Source: Pegea sp. RAD2-039 (lineage: Eukaryota > Chordata > Thaliacea > Salpida > Salpidae). From it: 64,000 bases of DNA. Position numbers and translations under genes: made by a program. The notes below the pieces were generated by a model that worked only from the letters and a program-made list of their open reading frames with translations, was not told the origin of the DNA and did no database searches. Of the stretch, positions 54,101-64,000 are shown piece after piece (within the stretch, counting starts at the first letter, position 1; every line of letters starts with the position of its first letter). The DNA lies in the NCBI GenBank assembly GCA_034620365.1, contig JAQGEQ010000064.1, positions 1 to 64,000 on the forward strand, given 5' to 3'.

Positions 54101-56635
54101 TTATTCGCCTAGATTTTGTACAATCCATTTTATATAATCAAAAATCTGAAAAAATATGAAAATAGTGGCTTCAAAAACTTACTAAATGTTTAAAAAGATT
54201 TATTTAAAAAGTCAAATTATCTGTAATATTTACTCGAATATATTCCAAAGAACCATTTGTTTCATTGCAATCATAATTCCAATTAAATAAACCAATCAGA
54301 TAATAGCGTTGTTGGAATTCCATCGTTAGAGATTCATTCTAAAGTTTCAGGAATATTTGAAGAAGATAAGAAAAATATTCAGAAGTTCACCTGACAATGT
54401 CTTCTGTTCTTTAAATTTGCACATTTCAATCTGAAAGGTGATGAAGAGTTACTTTTGGAATCTTCAGAACATTTGCTGATGTAAAAATCACCTAAAAAAG
54501 ACTTTGATGTTGTCACTTATAAATTTTTAAAATTTTACATCAAAATCTACAGAACTCTTTAACAAGTTTTGATTTTCTTAATAAAATTTCTTTAAACAGA
54601 TTTGCAGTGACAACAAAAAAGTATAAACATCAGAATTACTCATCAAATTCTTATTTCTATCAACTTAATTAAACCAAATATTCTTAATTACTCGATTTGA
54701 ATGTCTACAATGTTTATTTCATCTTCTGTATTTCTGTCACAAACCTTCTCTATTGCTCCATCTAGCGAATAGAATTTTCTTCTTTCCACTTTCATCGCTT
54801 GTCGGCAAACATATCGGTCTGATATTAGAGGAAAAATTGACTGTTGTTTCCAACTAAATATAATTAATAAATGTTACAAGATATATAAAACTTAAAATGT
54901 AACTTCTAACTCCTAAATAAACAATCTTAACTTGTTTGTGAGACTTACTGCCAATATTGCAATATTTCCAACAGTTTTATTATAAGAGGGATGAATAATT
55001 ATCTTTTTAATTTTGATTTTTACAACTTCTTGATGGTTATCAAGTTTCTGTCGATTTCCAAACTGAACATAAACAGATCTTTCTCGAGTCTTTGTGAATC
55101 TATTTCAAGAAAAATAAAGTTGGTTTTAAAAACGTTTAGGTAAACTGTGAATAATATTTCTAATCAATTAAATCCTCTAATTAATCTGTCAGTTCTGTTT
55201 TAATAAAACTTAAAAGCTACTAAAAGTTTAAAAACAATTTTTATAATAAGTTATAAAAAAATACTTTTTTTTACTTTGTTAAGTATATGATTACTAATAT
55301 ATTATTTAACTTTATTTAATTTAATTAAAGTTCTAACTCTAATTTCAAATAGCTATTTTCATTTAGTTACTAAATAATTTTTTCATATAGTTGAAACAAG
55401 AAAATGAAATTTTGAATCATAGAATAGAACATATATTTTTACTTGTATATGCAGTGCGCTGTTGTTACCACATGTGTTTTTGATATTAAAAACCCTATAC
55501 AGTTGTTTGTTTCATCAGTAAGTATATAAGCAGCCCAAGGTACGATAAAATTAGACAATGAGATTTCTCTAGTTGTAGCTTTGAACAAAATATGAGATCT
55601 TTACTAAAAGAGTTTACTAAAAAACGTTCTTAAAAGTAAAGATAAAAAATGCTTAATATGTTGCTGTAATTACTAGTAGTTGAAAATTTCAACAAATTTC
55701 TTTTATACTTGCCAGTATTTTTGCTGAGAAAGTTATTTAGTAGGTCAGATGTTCCACAGTCACCAGAGATTGCCACTGAAAGTTAATTAATTTATAAAAA
55801 ATTTAAATTTCAAAAAATAAAACATTTTTATTTCAAGTTAATTTGATTCACTTTCTTATCTAATCTTATAATTAATATTTTTTACTTTGTTTTAATTCGG
55901 TAAACTTGCAACTCATACAGCAGCTCAGTCTCATATATTCAATATGAAGAGCTTTACAATATCCTTTCGAAGAATAGAAATCACAACTGAACAGTTAAAG
56001 AAAAAATAAAATCTTATTTTTGAATTATAAACTAATTTATTATTTGTTTAAAAAAATTACTTCTACTATAAAAATTAACAATTAAATTGTAAAATACTTC
56101 AATAAAAATTCAAATAATTACAAAGAATCGTAATTAGAACAAGTTGTTTGCTTATTAAAGCAAAGATTACAGCTTTTTCTGCATCTCTTTTTCATGAATA
56201 TTAAATATTGAGGGTTTTCACATAGCTTCATAGAAGTCCAAAGTTTACAATACCTTAAAAAACATAAAATATTTGAATATTTTATATAAGTAGTAACTAT
56301 AAGCAATTCAAATCGGAAAAAATCTTTTTAAGAAGTAATTAATCATCATTAGCATCCAAATTTTGAAAGATTTGTTGAAAAAAAGATATTTGAATTTAAT
56401 TTATAAACTTTATTAAAAATTAACTTACTTATTTTCATCTTCGCACCTTTGTTCGATGCTAGAAACACCTAAAATTTGGAGTTTTTAAAAAGTGATTGAA
56501 CAAATGTTGTTCTAGATACAATTATCTAATTATTTACATAAAAAGTAAATTCTAATATTTAAAAAATATAAATAGAAAACAAACTATACCTGTGACAAAG
56601 AAACAAAATAGAAAAAACCTTTTAATTGTAATCAT
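54101..56635 (-). CDS. Secreted ShK-ShK-trypsin-like protease homologue, probably inactive
   Basis: Eleven minus-strand exons (56590-56635, 56429-56468, 56122-56253, 55886-55986, 55709-55775, 55443-55598, 54949-55099, 54745-54853, 54391-54491, 54234-54338, 54101-54145) join with every phase matching: 350 residues. Order: hydrophobic signal peptide (about 1-17); ShK domain 1 (CxDxxxYCxxW...C...MxxxCxxSCxxC, ends RKSCNLC); ShK domain 2 (ends LSCCMSCKF); trypsin-fold domain from about 125. The latter has PWAAYIL, the catalytic His in VVTTAHC, then YNKTVGNIAIL, where Asn replaces the catalytic Asp of the usual NDIALL. FSSNIRPICLP follows, and CQNESLTM replaces CxGDSGGP (Ser kept, oxyanion-hole glycines lost). 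It ends DYIKWIVQNL. No IVGG activation sequence is visible. ShK domains occur in cnidarian and nematode secreted proteins, toxins and proteases. A binding or regulatory role is likelier than proteolysis. Confidence 0.88.
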
Positions 56636-57483
56636 ATTTTGAATGTAGAAACTTTTAAAACTACTTTAGAAACTTTTTTTATATCTGACCTGGAGGCAAC
56701 AACCACAATGTCAAATTAATGAATTTAATAAAAAAGAAATAAAGTTGTCTACTTTTTTAAAAAATGTACAACTTGTTTTAGTTTGATGTTATTGGTTAGA
56801 AATATGTTCTCAGACAAAACTTTTAAATATTTTTATTAAAAATATGTTTTGAAAATTGTTTTTATAATTTTTCGTTTTTTGATTTTTCTTAATTTGATTT
56901 AAAAATTACTTTAATCATAAACACAATATTTTTAACTTTTATTACAAAAATTTTTCTTTTTAATCATATCAATACAATACTTTAAAATTACAATGATTTA
57001 ATTTCTTTAATGAAACGATAAAATATCATTTTAGAAAATTCAAATTTACTTTTTGAAAATTTCATTTTAGAAATCTTTAATTTTTTAACCTAAAAAATAT
57101 TTGTAAGATTTTAGAAATTTCAGTTTTAACTTTTTCTTTTTACTTCTTAAAAGTATCTAATAAATAAGTTTATAATAATTATTAATATCTTTCAAAAGCG
57201 ATTTAATAAAGATATTTTTAATTTCTTGAATATTAAAAAGAAAATTATTGATATCAAAAATTGTATCTAGAAAATATAAGAAATAATATTCGTAAAAATT
57301 TTTAACTGAGTTAAATCATTACTTTCAGTTTCATATTTTAATCCTAATGGTAAAAAATAAAGATGTTTTTTAAAAATATAATTTTATAAACGAAGTATAT
57401 ATTTTATTATTTATAAATATTATTTATTAAATTCAAAGCTAGCTGAATTTTAGGCTTTGAATTCCACATGCTTTTTAGCTTAC
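56636..57483. other. AT-rich spacer
   Basis: Spacer between the ShK-trypsin gene start and the orphan exons. The donor GTAAGC at the low end of the next exon means further exons of that gene should lie here, but I could not identify them. Confidence 0.4.
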
Positions 57484-57710
57484 CATCAAAAACGTGATCT
57501 TTAAACCGATGATTTCAAACTTTTTATCCTGAGTGTTGCAGACTGGTTTTTCTTCGATAGTGATGACGTCAACTTCTGACGTGGCGACATATGAGGAATT
57601 GAATCTCTTCCAAATCCTATCAAATCTTCTAGCACTAAAAACAATGACGTCATCATTAATGATGACGTCATTCACACTACACTACCTTTAGCAGAAAATT
57701 TGATGATGAC
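57484..57710 (-). CDS. Exons of an unrecognised gene, flanked by TGACGTCA sites
   Basis: One good internal exon (57484-57634) has a TTTTTAG acceptor and a GTAAGC donor. It reads RRFDRIWKRFNSSYVATSEV, then DVITIEEKPVCNTQDKKFEI and IGLKITF. An upstream piece (about 57,665-57,710, ...YDVIIKFSAKGSV) joins it in phase through an intron of about 30 nt if the donor is GTGAAT. The sequence looks like conserved protein rather than chance, but I cannot name the family, and the gene's ends are not visible. Four TGACGTCA sites lie here: in the exon (GTTGACGTCATC read VDVI), twice around the acceptor and intron, and in the upstream piece. Confidence 0.45.
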
Positions 57711-58831
57711 GTCATAACGTCTATAACTTGAAGATTTTGCAATTTTAATTAATTAATAATTAAATTGAATTACTTTATTTTCTCTAAAACTGATTCTTAA
57801 ATGATATTTTAATCTACGCAGCGAGCTAGAGTTAAGATTAATCTATTAATGAATTTGAAATAGTTAAAATCTGAGATTTTTGTAAAATTAAAATCTATTT
57901 TTCATCTTTTTGTTATTTAATTGTAAATAATCAAAAAAATTATTTTCAATGAGTATCATCTAAACATTTTAAAAATCAAAGATTAAATTTATTTATTTAT
58001 TTCAATAAACTTGAAGCTTATATCGAGCATTCTACTTTTCAGAACATCAATTCTTTAGTAGCTCCACTATTTTAAGATTTGAATAAAACCATAATCACCA
58101 AATACTTACTTGTTGCCTTATTGTCATAACTCTATAAAATAAATAAATAGTAAAAGCTTTATACGATTATTTTTCTATTTGTTTATATGATAACCAACAG
58201 AGTAATATTAACTACAATTTGTAACAAAAGTATTCGTGAAAGGGGATTTCCCTTTTTTCATGTACTTTTTGAAGTAGTATGTCTATGAACTAGTCTATGA
58301 ATTTTTTTTTATAATATTTAGAACCTTAATTAAAGTGTAATTATTCTTTAAAGTAATTAGTTATTAATAATTTTAATTTAGTTTCTATTTACTTGTATTA
58401 TGCTGAGAATAATGTACTCATTGAATAAAATGTTTAGTATTTTTTTGTTAAATTTTTTTTGGCTGAATATTTTTAATATTATCAATTTGAGTTTAATTTT
58501 ATTTCTTATTAATTTTTTATATGGAAAATAATCGAATTGAAATAATTAAGAATATTTGTTAACTTGTAACTTACATCACTTCTTTAAAAATTTATTTTTT
58601 TGAATATAATTTGAATAATTTTGTGAACATTTTCTTTTAAATTTGCTTTATTTGTTTTTTAAAACTCTAAGTTATGTGGAATTTGGTTTCTTTTATTCAT
58701 CTAATCATATTATTATCATGTTTGCTATAAATAAAAAGATAAAATATAAATAATTTTCAAAATCAATTTTTTTATTTATTGATTATTAAATAAAAATATT
58801 TTTAATTTGAAACTTCAGGAACTTTAGGAAA
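57711..58831. other. AT-rich spacer upstream of NOP9
   Basis: A 22-nt exon-like segment on the minus strand near 58,110-58,131 (tttatag / GTAAGTA) could belong to the orphan gene. No other coding signal is seen. Confidence 0.35.
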
Positions 58832-61403
58832 ATGGAAAATACATTTGACCCGAAAGTCTGTAACTACCTCCGAGAAGTTGACACGACATTTCGGAACGGA
58901 TTTGAAGATGAAGAAATGAAAACTATCTTCTTAGATAATGTCTTTGATGAAATTAGTGGAAAACTGAAAAAACTTTCTTATATTAAATCAACAAGTTTTA
59001 TTATGGATAATTTTATTTCAAATGCTTCACCTAGAAATCTATCCAAGTATTTTGAGGTATACTTTTATATGTTTAGATATCTTTATAATTTATATTATTT
59101 GATATTATTATAACCCCTAACTTGAGACTGTCTTGAATTTTTATTTATTGAATTTCATCTAATTTTGTAGATTCGATAACTTATAATTACAGTTTATTTA
59201 CAAATTGTATTTTTTTTATTCACTCTTATATAATCTACTCTTATAAATTTTTAAACTATTATTTTTTATAACATTTTAATTGCTCTAAAAACATTCCTAT
59301 AAGTAATTTTTTTAACAAATTTTTTATTTAATTTGAAAATGATATAAATAATTTAACTAGTAAAATAAATAGATTAAAAATATATTCTAACTTGATGACA
59401 AATAAACTAATAAATAATTGAAAAATGTCATTTAGGAAATTTCTGATGAACTTATTGATATATCAAATGGACAATGTAGCTGTCATGTTGTTGAAAAAGC
59501 TCTTACTAGATATGTTCTTCTTCTTCATACAAGCTCTAGCTCTGGTATATTTCTATTTTATTCAATAAGTTCTTTTATAGCTGGTTTTGTTTTAATAGAT
59601 TTAGAAGATCTTGATAAGATCAAAAAATGTTTAATCAAATGGAAGAAGGGATTATGTAATACAGAAATCCTGGTTGGATTTATATGTGGAAATTATAGTA
59701 CATATGTTGCTAGATCATATTTCCAAGCGTTATGTGGAGTTGTTTTACCGACAGAACAATATGGGAATACTAATTCTTTTGAACAAAAAGGTAATTTTCT
59801 CTTTTAATTTCTCAAAAATATGATTTTAATTTGAATTTTTAAAATGATTTTCAGATATTATCGCAGTTACTTTAGATGATGAAAAAGTTGATGAGAAATT
59901 GTTGAAATGTTTTAAAGTTTTGATCATAAAACTTTGCAAGATGAATAAAAAAACATCAATTGGTAAATTCATTTCTCATTTTACTAATTTATTCAACAAA
60001 TCTTTTCTGCAGAGACTTTTACAGACGTGTACGGATCACCATGTGTTTCAATTCTTCTTGCTCTTGCTCGTAAACGATCAATAAAAACCTTGAATTTATT
60101 ATCAAATCTGATAATCTCTCCTTCATCATCTTCATTACTTTCCAGCTCCAAGTAAATCTCTTCCCAACATCCGACAGCTCCACAATTTATCTTTTCAGGC
60201 AACTCATGCTCTTAAGCAAAGATAAGATAGGAAGTCGAGTCATGGAGACACTGATGAATGTTGGGAGTAAAGAAGCTTGTGTTGGATTCTATGAAGAGGT
60301 CTTTGCTGATGATTCCTTGGTAGAGATGGCCTGTCACTCAAACGCGAACTTCATCGTTCAGAGGATGTTGTCTTCTCGCTTCTTACAGTTTAAAGTAAAC
60401 TTTCAGCTGCATCTTTAAGACATTTTGGATAAAATTGTGTTTTAGGAAAGATTTTCGAAAATATTTTCGACTTTGATTGAAAATATTGAAACTATTTATC
60501 AAAGTAGAAATATGGGAGTTATCCAAAAGATTGTTGATCAGTGTCTCATTAAGATCAATTATCAAGACAAGATGATGAAAGCTCTTCAAAAAGTATCAAA
60601 TATCAACTGAAAAACACTTTTTTAAATTTCGGAAATTTTAGTTGTTTAATTGTCAATCGAAGGAGAATGAAAATTATCTCACTTACTTGATAGCTACATC
60701 AACTAAATTCCAATCTTCTGCTGATGAGGAGACTTTGGTGATTCAACTCTTTAAAACTTCTTAAACTAAATCAGATGATTTCAGTGTCGTCCAATCAGCT
60801 TTCATGGTTCTTTACTACTTCAATCTCTTCTGAAATTTCAATCGATTGATTTGATTGTTAGAGGATTTATGAGATTATCTGAAGAAAATATCTGCAACTT
60901 TTCTTGTAGTGCTCCTGGCAGTCATCTTATTGATGCATTTCTGTCTTCTGGAAGAGTTGAGAAGAAGAAGAAAGATCAATTTACGGACTTTATCTCAGAG
61001 GTTGATCTTTTATATGATTTGAAAATTAATTTAATTGAAATGAATTTTCAGAATTCTCTTTTTCGAATTGCTTGTGATAAATACGGAAGTCGAGTCGTTG
61101 AAAATATTTGGAAGTTATCAAGTTTGACGAGGAAGATCGCTTTAGTAGAATCACTCGGTAAATTTATCTTTAAAGATCTAAATTGATAAAAGATGAAATT
61201 TTTAAAATTTAGAAAATATATATTTTAAGATTTTTCAATTTCTAGCTCAAAATGGTGAAAAGATCAGTGAAGACAGATTCGGAAGACATATCTATCGAAA
61301 ATTTGGGATACGTTTGTATCTTTCAAGACCTGATAGATGGAATGAATATTATAAGAAAGAGCAATCAAAAAAACGACCAGCTGATGAGGATTATTCGAGT
61401 TAG
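58832..61403 (+). CDS. NOP9: NOP9, Pumilio-repeat nucleolar protein
   Basis: Multi-exon gene from ATG 58832 (MENTFDPKVCNYLREVD) to TAG 61401-61403. NOP9 binds pre-rRNA with Pumilio-like repeats and is needed for 18S rRNA / small-subunit processing in the nucleolus. Recognisable repeat cores are NGQCSCHVVEKAL, GNYSTYVAR, KIGSRVMETLMN, HSNANFIVQRMLSS, SRNMGVIQKIVDQ, FHGSLLLQSLL, APGSHLIDAFLSS, DKYGSRVVENIWK and EDRFGRHIYRKFGI. It ends in the family's basic tail (RPDRWNEYYKKEQSKKRPAD). Exons lie at about 58832-59055, 59436-59543, 59600-59790, 59855-59961, 60012-60180, 60199-60392, 60446-60590, 60642-60734, 60785-61000, 61051-61154 and 61247-61403. Introns are short apart from the first, about 380 nt. 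Confidence 0.88.
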
Positions 61404-61597
61404 AACTTTATCTTTTCAATTTCTTTTTTTACAAATTTTTTATTTTTTTAGTATCCAAGAAATTAAAGAAAAATTGATGGAAATTTTGTTAAAGTTTTTT
61501 AGGAAATTGTTCAAAACTAAGAAATCACAATAAAAGAAATATTTTAGTTATCGTGTTAAAACTACAAGAAAATTATGATAGAAATCCCCTTTGTCCT
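61404..61597. other. NOP9 3' flank
   Basis: Short AT-rich stretch between the NOP9 stop and the SINE. An open frame here is out of phase with NOP9 and unsupported. Confidence 0.4.
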
Positions 61598-61786
61598 GCT
61601 TGGTGGCGAAGCGGTTACTACACCTAGCTACAAGGTACATCTAGCTAGGAAGTACCGGGTTCGACTCCAGGTGGAGACATATAAAACTCCTGAGAAAAAA
61701 CTATAAAAAACTCCTGAGATGTGCTCTCTTTAGGCACCCTCCTTCGCATTTATATATATAAAATAAAAAAAAAAAAAAAAAAAAAA
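61598..61786 (+). mobile_element. tRNA-derived SINE with LINE-type 3' tail
   Basis: The head carries a perfect RNA polymerase III A box (TGGCGAAGCGG, 61,604-61,614) and B box (GTTCGACTC, 61,659-61,667) about 45 nt apart. Twin CTCCTGAGA segments form the middle. The tail GTGCTCTCTTTAGGCACCC (from 61,721) plus TCCTTCGCATTTAT is nearly identical to the 3' end of the LINEs at 7.1, 38.6 and 62.9 kb, and is followed by (TA)n and a 24-nt A run. The parent tRNA is not clear from the decayed anticodon arm. Confidence 0.88.
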
Positions 61787-62145
61787 TAGATTTGAAAGTT
61801 GCTATAATCTTTTGATGTTTGAATCATGTAAATATAGATTTAAGTAATTGTAAAGAAATCTGTGAAAGTGCTGTAGAAGCTAAATTAATCAAAAAACAAC
61901 TTGTTAAGTTTTAGTTAAACTCTAACCACAATATTTAAATAACTTCAAAAAACGTTTTTTCAAAGTTTTTTTTGAACATTTAGAAGGTTAATCTGACGAA
62001 CAAGTTGTTAAGATTTATAATTCAAAAGTAATCGAGGCTTTTTTAAAGGGTCTTTAAACGCAAACTGAAACGAGAAGGTTATGTTTACATAAAACTTAAA
62101 CTAATTTAAATGTATCAATATATCGATAATTTCAATAATAGTATT
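61787..62145. other. Spacer within repeat cluster
   Basis: AT-rich. No exon or named repeat is seen. Confidence 0.4.
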
Positions 62146-62352
62146 CAACCCTGCTCCAGCCGAGAACGGCCATTCTGTAAGCCAGGGCAGAAGTCGTGGA
62201 TATCCAGTTGTTGCCCATGCAGCAGGATTCCACGCCAACAAGGTATGCAGCAGAGCAGAAGGATTGATGCAGCTGCACCCAGCTGGCGTCACTGAGTACA
62301 GTGACAAGCTGTCTACAGGTTCCAACTCTGACTTTAAATTTGGAGTTTTATA
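62146..62352 (+). repeat. Coding-like dispersed repeat, copy 2
   Basis: A 69-codon open stretch, near 50% GC in AT-rich DNA, reads PAPAENGHSVSQGRSRGYPV, then VAHAAGFHANKVCSRAEGL, and ends at TAG (62,350-62,352). The first 120 nt match 39,840-39,995 (inverted), where the frame is also open. No domain is recognised and no start codon fits, so it is probably a piece of a larger repeat. Confidence 0.7.
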
Positions 62353-62355
62353 GAA

Positions 62356-62440
62356 GTGTTGTCATTAACCAGACTAACAAGGACCTTCTACCCGGGTTTT
62401 TATGGACTTTTTCTGGTCGCAAATATGTCCTCGTTCTAGT
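62356..62440 (+). repeat. Fragment of SINE family 2
   Basis: CCAGACTAACAAGGACCTTC, then TACCCGGGTTTTTATGGAC and GTCGCAAATATGTCC match the NAA20-intron copy (48,640-48,730) and, inverted, the 41.8 kb element. It lies directly after the coding-like repeat. Confidence 0.6.
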
Positions 62441-62855
62441 AATTAAACTTGAGTTGGAATAACTTCGATGACATCAAAACTTTTCAATTTTCTTTAAAAT
62501 GTTGAACCTGATAAATTTAATAATAATAAAAAATCTTTTGGTTTTAAAGAAGTGTTAGTTTTTAATGAGTCTATTTACTTATTCAGTTCTTCAAAAATGA
62601 ACAAGCTTAAGAAAATAACTTTAGAATAACCTAAAGAATGAGTTTAAGATTTTTTCAAAATTTATTCTTGAATTATTCTTTCGTTTCTAATGAAGAGAAA
62701 TTGTCATTTGGAATTTTGAAAAACTAAACCTTACTGAAAGAATGATTAATAGAATGATTTTTAGTTTAATTTTAAAGTGATCTGTTCAGAAATTCAGTCA
62801 ATTTTGATCAATTATGTTACATAGTTCTAATAATATTTTTGATACTACTATAATT
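62441..62855. other. Spacer within repeat cluster
   Basis: AT-rich. Nothing is recognised. Confidence 0.4.
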
Positions 62856-63010
62856 CTATGTAATTGTTCACTGTTATACGTTTAGAGGTCTTCCGAAATG
62901 CCATGTGTTACATCTTTTGCTTTCTATATTTTTAACTAAATAGATGTTATTTGTGAGAATGTGTGTTAGCGGGAGGTGCTCTTTTCAGGCACCCTCCTCC
63001 ACAATTATTG
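62856..63010 (+). mobile_element. LINE 3' UTR remnant
   Basis: The plus strand matches the 3' UTR of the 7.1 and 38.6 kb LINEs, from TATGTAATTGTTCACTGTTA through TAGATGTTATTTGTGAGAA to the terminal GGCACCCTCC and an AATAAATAAATAA tail. It carries no coding part, so it is a very short 5'-truncated insertion. Confidence 0.85.
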
Positions 63011-63039
63011 AAATAAATAAATAATAGATAACTTTGGCC

Positions 63040-63310
63040 GAAAACAGCCATAATAGGTGAGTGTTGACATTAAAAACAAAGCAGAATACAAAAGAAAATG
63101 TTTTGATTTTTTTGGAGCTGCTTTTTATTATTAAACCTTCAGTTGAAGTTAGGATATTAAATTCGGAGTGATTCGTTGAGATATCTTCCCAATTACTAAT
63201 ATTAATGTTGAGTGACTTCATATCGCGCTTGCAAGTATTTTTAAAGTGAAGTTAAGGACGGCTGATGTTGCGTTTGCCTTTTGATAGCTCTCTTCACAGC
63301 AGATTCCTTG
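63040..63310 (-). pseudogene. Decayed C-terminal piece of another LINE ORF
   Basis: The minus strand reads GKRNISRP, then (after a stop) LHFKNTCKRDMKSLNINI and SNWEDISTNHSEF. This resembles the G-K-R-x-x-x-R-P-x-L-x-F-K-x-x-C-K-R-D-(M/L)-K ... W-E-x-x-x-x-x-R-S pattern common near the C-terminus of some animal non-LTR retrotransposon proteins. It has stops and frame changes. The assignment is from recall of that pattern only. Confidence 0.4.
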
Positions 63311-63857
63311 GAATTTGTCAATTATATTCATAAAAGTAAACCTAATGATTTTTTAAGTTTAAATTTATTAAATTAATATATAAATTATTTTCAAAAAATA
63401 TTAATTTTTTTTATGAATAAGTAATAATTTTTTCTATATTTATCAGCTTTAATATCTTTTAAGGTTTTTTATAATTTATATTTTAATATTTCACATGTCA
63501 GTTGTTTTGGGCGAAACGTCTCCAACTCGGTAGCTAATGTATAAATAAATAGTTACTTTCGTGTCTTAGTTATTCTGCTGTCAGTAAATTGAAAAAAAAA
63601 ATTAAATAAATGAAACTTTAATTTCAATATTTATTAATTTATGATTTAGTTTTTGTGATAAAAAAATATTTTTTGCTTCAAATATCGCTAAATTATTAAA
63701 TTAAACTTACTACAGAATTAAACTCTATTAAAAATTTAATTTATTCTAAATTTTTAAAAACCACTTTAAATAAAATTATTTATTTAGAAATTTTTTATAA
63801 CTTTTTTAATATTTGATATTTCAGTTTAGTTTCAAACTTCTTAATGAAAATCTTAGA
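63311..63857. other. AT-rich spacer upstream of the last gene
   Basis: No exon is seen. A TTTCAG acceptor-like site at about 63,819-63,824 precedes the last ORF by about 33 nt, so a non-coding first exon further upstream is possible. Confidence 0.4.
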
Positions 63858-64000
63858 ATGGTTCATAGAAGATCAAAAGATGGTGACTTGAGCCCAATAA
63901 TAGAAGAAACAGCAAACAAGGACCTATTTTTTGAAGATTCTGTACATGATAAATCAACAAATCGAAAACCTTGGTGGAAAACACAATTCTTTGTGGTGGA
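63858..64000 (+). CDS. N-terminus of a probable SLC12A8-type cation-chloride cotransporter (partial)
   Basis: An open frame from ATG 63858 (MVHRRSKDGDLSPIIEE) runs off the window edge. Its last residues, RKPWWKTQFFVV, resemble the conserved PWWKTQ stretch that comes just before the first membrane helix of SLC12A8 proteins. The acidic cytoplasmic N-terminus fits. Only 47 codons are visible, so the call rests on one short motif. Confidence 0.4.
   Translation, partial: MVHRRSKDGDLSPIIEETANKDLFFEDSVHDKSTNRKPWWKTQFFVV

Noticed and set aside
54234..54338. Early stop after EYIRVNIT in the protease homologue
   Set aside because: Using the GTAAAT donor within that codon run joins to a final exon (IFDYIKWIVQNLGE) that is the expected trypsin C-terminal helix.
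61252..61533. 93-codon ORF MVKRSVKTDSEDISIENLGYV
   Set aside because: Wrong frame of the last NOP9 exon, whose proper frame reads EDRFGRHIYRKFGI and ends at 61,403.
62110..62325. Overlapping ORFs on both strands in the 62.1-62.3 kb GC-rich repeat
   Set aside because: Only the frame reading PVVAHAAGFHAN is shared with the second copy at 39.8 kb; the others are shadows.

Overview
The window is AT-rich animal (metazoan) DNA. Its genes are split by many short introns (commonly about 45-60 nt, with GT...TTTCAG/TTTTAG ends), and the proteins are clearly animal ones: MOB4/phocein, a GPR107-type seven-transmembrane protein, a CECR2-like bromodomain protein, NAA20, antiquitin (ALDH7A1), NOP9, acetoacetyl-CoA synthetase, a PLAC8-family protein and a ShK-ShK-trypsin-like secreted protein. 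The species cannot be named from this alone; an invertebrate with compact introns and many small retroelements fits best.

Layout. 0.35-7 kb: no gene, but a field of degenerate, partly inverted repeat modules. 7.1-10.3 kb: a LINE with an intact endonuclease/reverse-transcriptase ORF (-). 11-12 kb: PLAC8-like gene (-). 13.4-14.8 kb: broken C2H2 zinc-finger gene (-). 15.05 kb: tRNA-Thr(AGT). 16.5-19.5 kb: GPR107-like (+). 20.1-20.7 kb: minisatellite just beyond the stop codon of a convergent MOB4 gene (-). 25.6-28.6 kb: acetoacetyl-CoA synthetase (+), lacking visible N-terminal exons and containing an odd mosaic duplication and an intronic minisatellite. 32.1-38.05 kb: CECR2-like (+). 38.6-40 kb: a 5'-truncated LINE and a coding-like dispersed repeat. 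44.1-44.9 kb: small secreted four-cysteine protein (+). 45.5-46.6 kb: unknown protein with an LTQGS repeat (-). 47.6-49.2 kb: NAA20 (-). 51.4-53.85 kb: ALDH7A1 (+). 54.1-56.6 kb: ShK-ShK-trypsin homologue (-). 57.5-57.7 kb: exons of an unrecognised gene (-). 58.8-61.4 kb: NOP9 (+). 61.6-63.3 kb: cluster of SINE, LINE and other repeat fragments. 63.86 kb to the edge: start of a probable SLC12A8-type transporter (+). The rest is very AT-rich spacer.

The genes are unrelated housekeeping or accessory loci, not an operon or pathway cluster. The strongest unexplained signal is the palindrome TGACGTCA, mostly as GTGACGTCATC or GATGACGTCATC. It occurs about 30 times, in three of four MOB4 introns, four CECR2-like introns, several different CECR2 coding positions and both sides of the orphan exon at 57.5 kb. 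Other points of note are an apparently inactive secreted protease homologue with two ShK domains, a small secreted protein whose introns are all phase 0, and a tRNA-derived SINE carrying the same 3' hairpin tail as the resident LINE.
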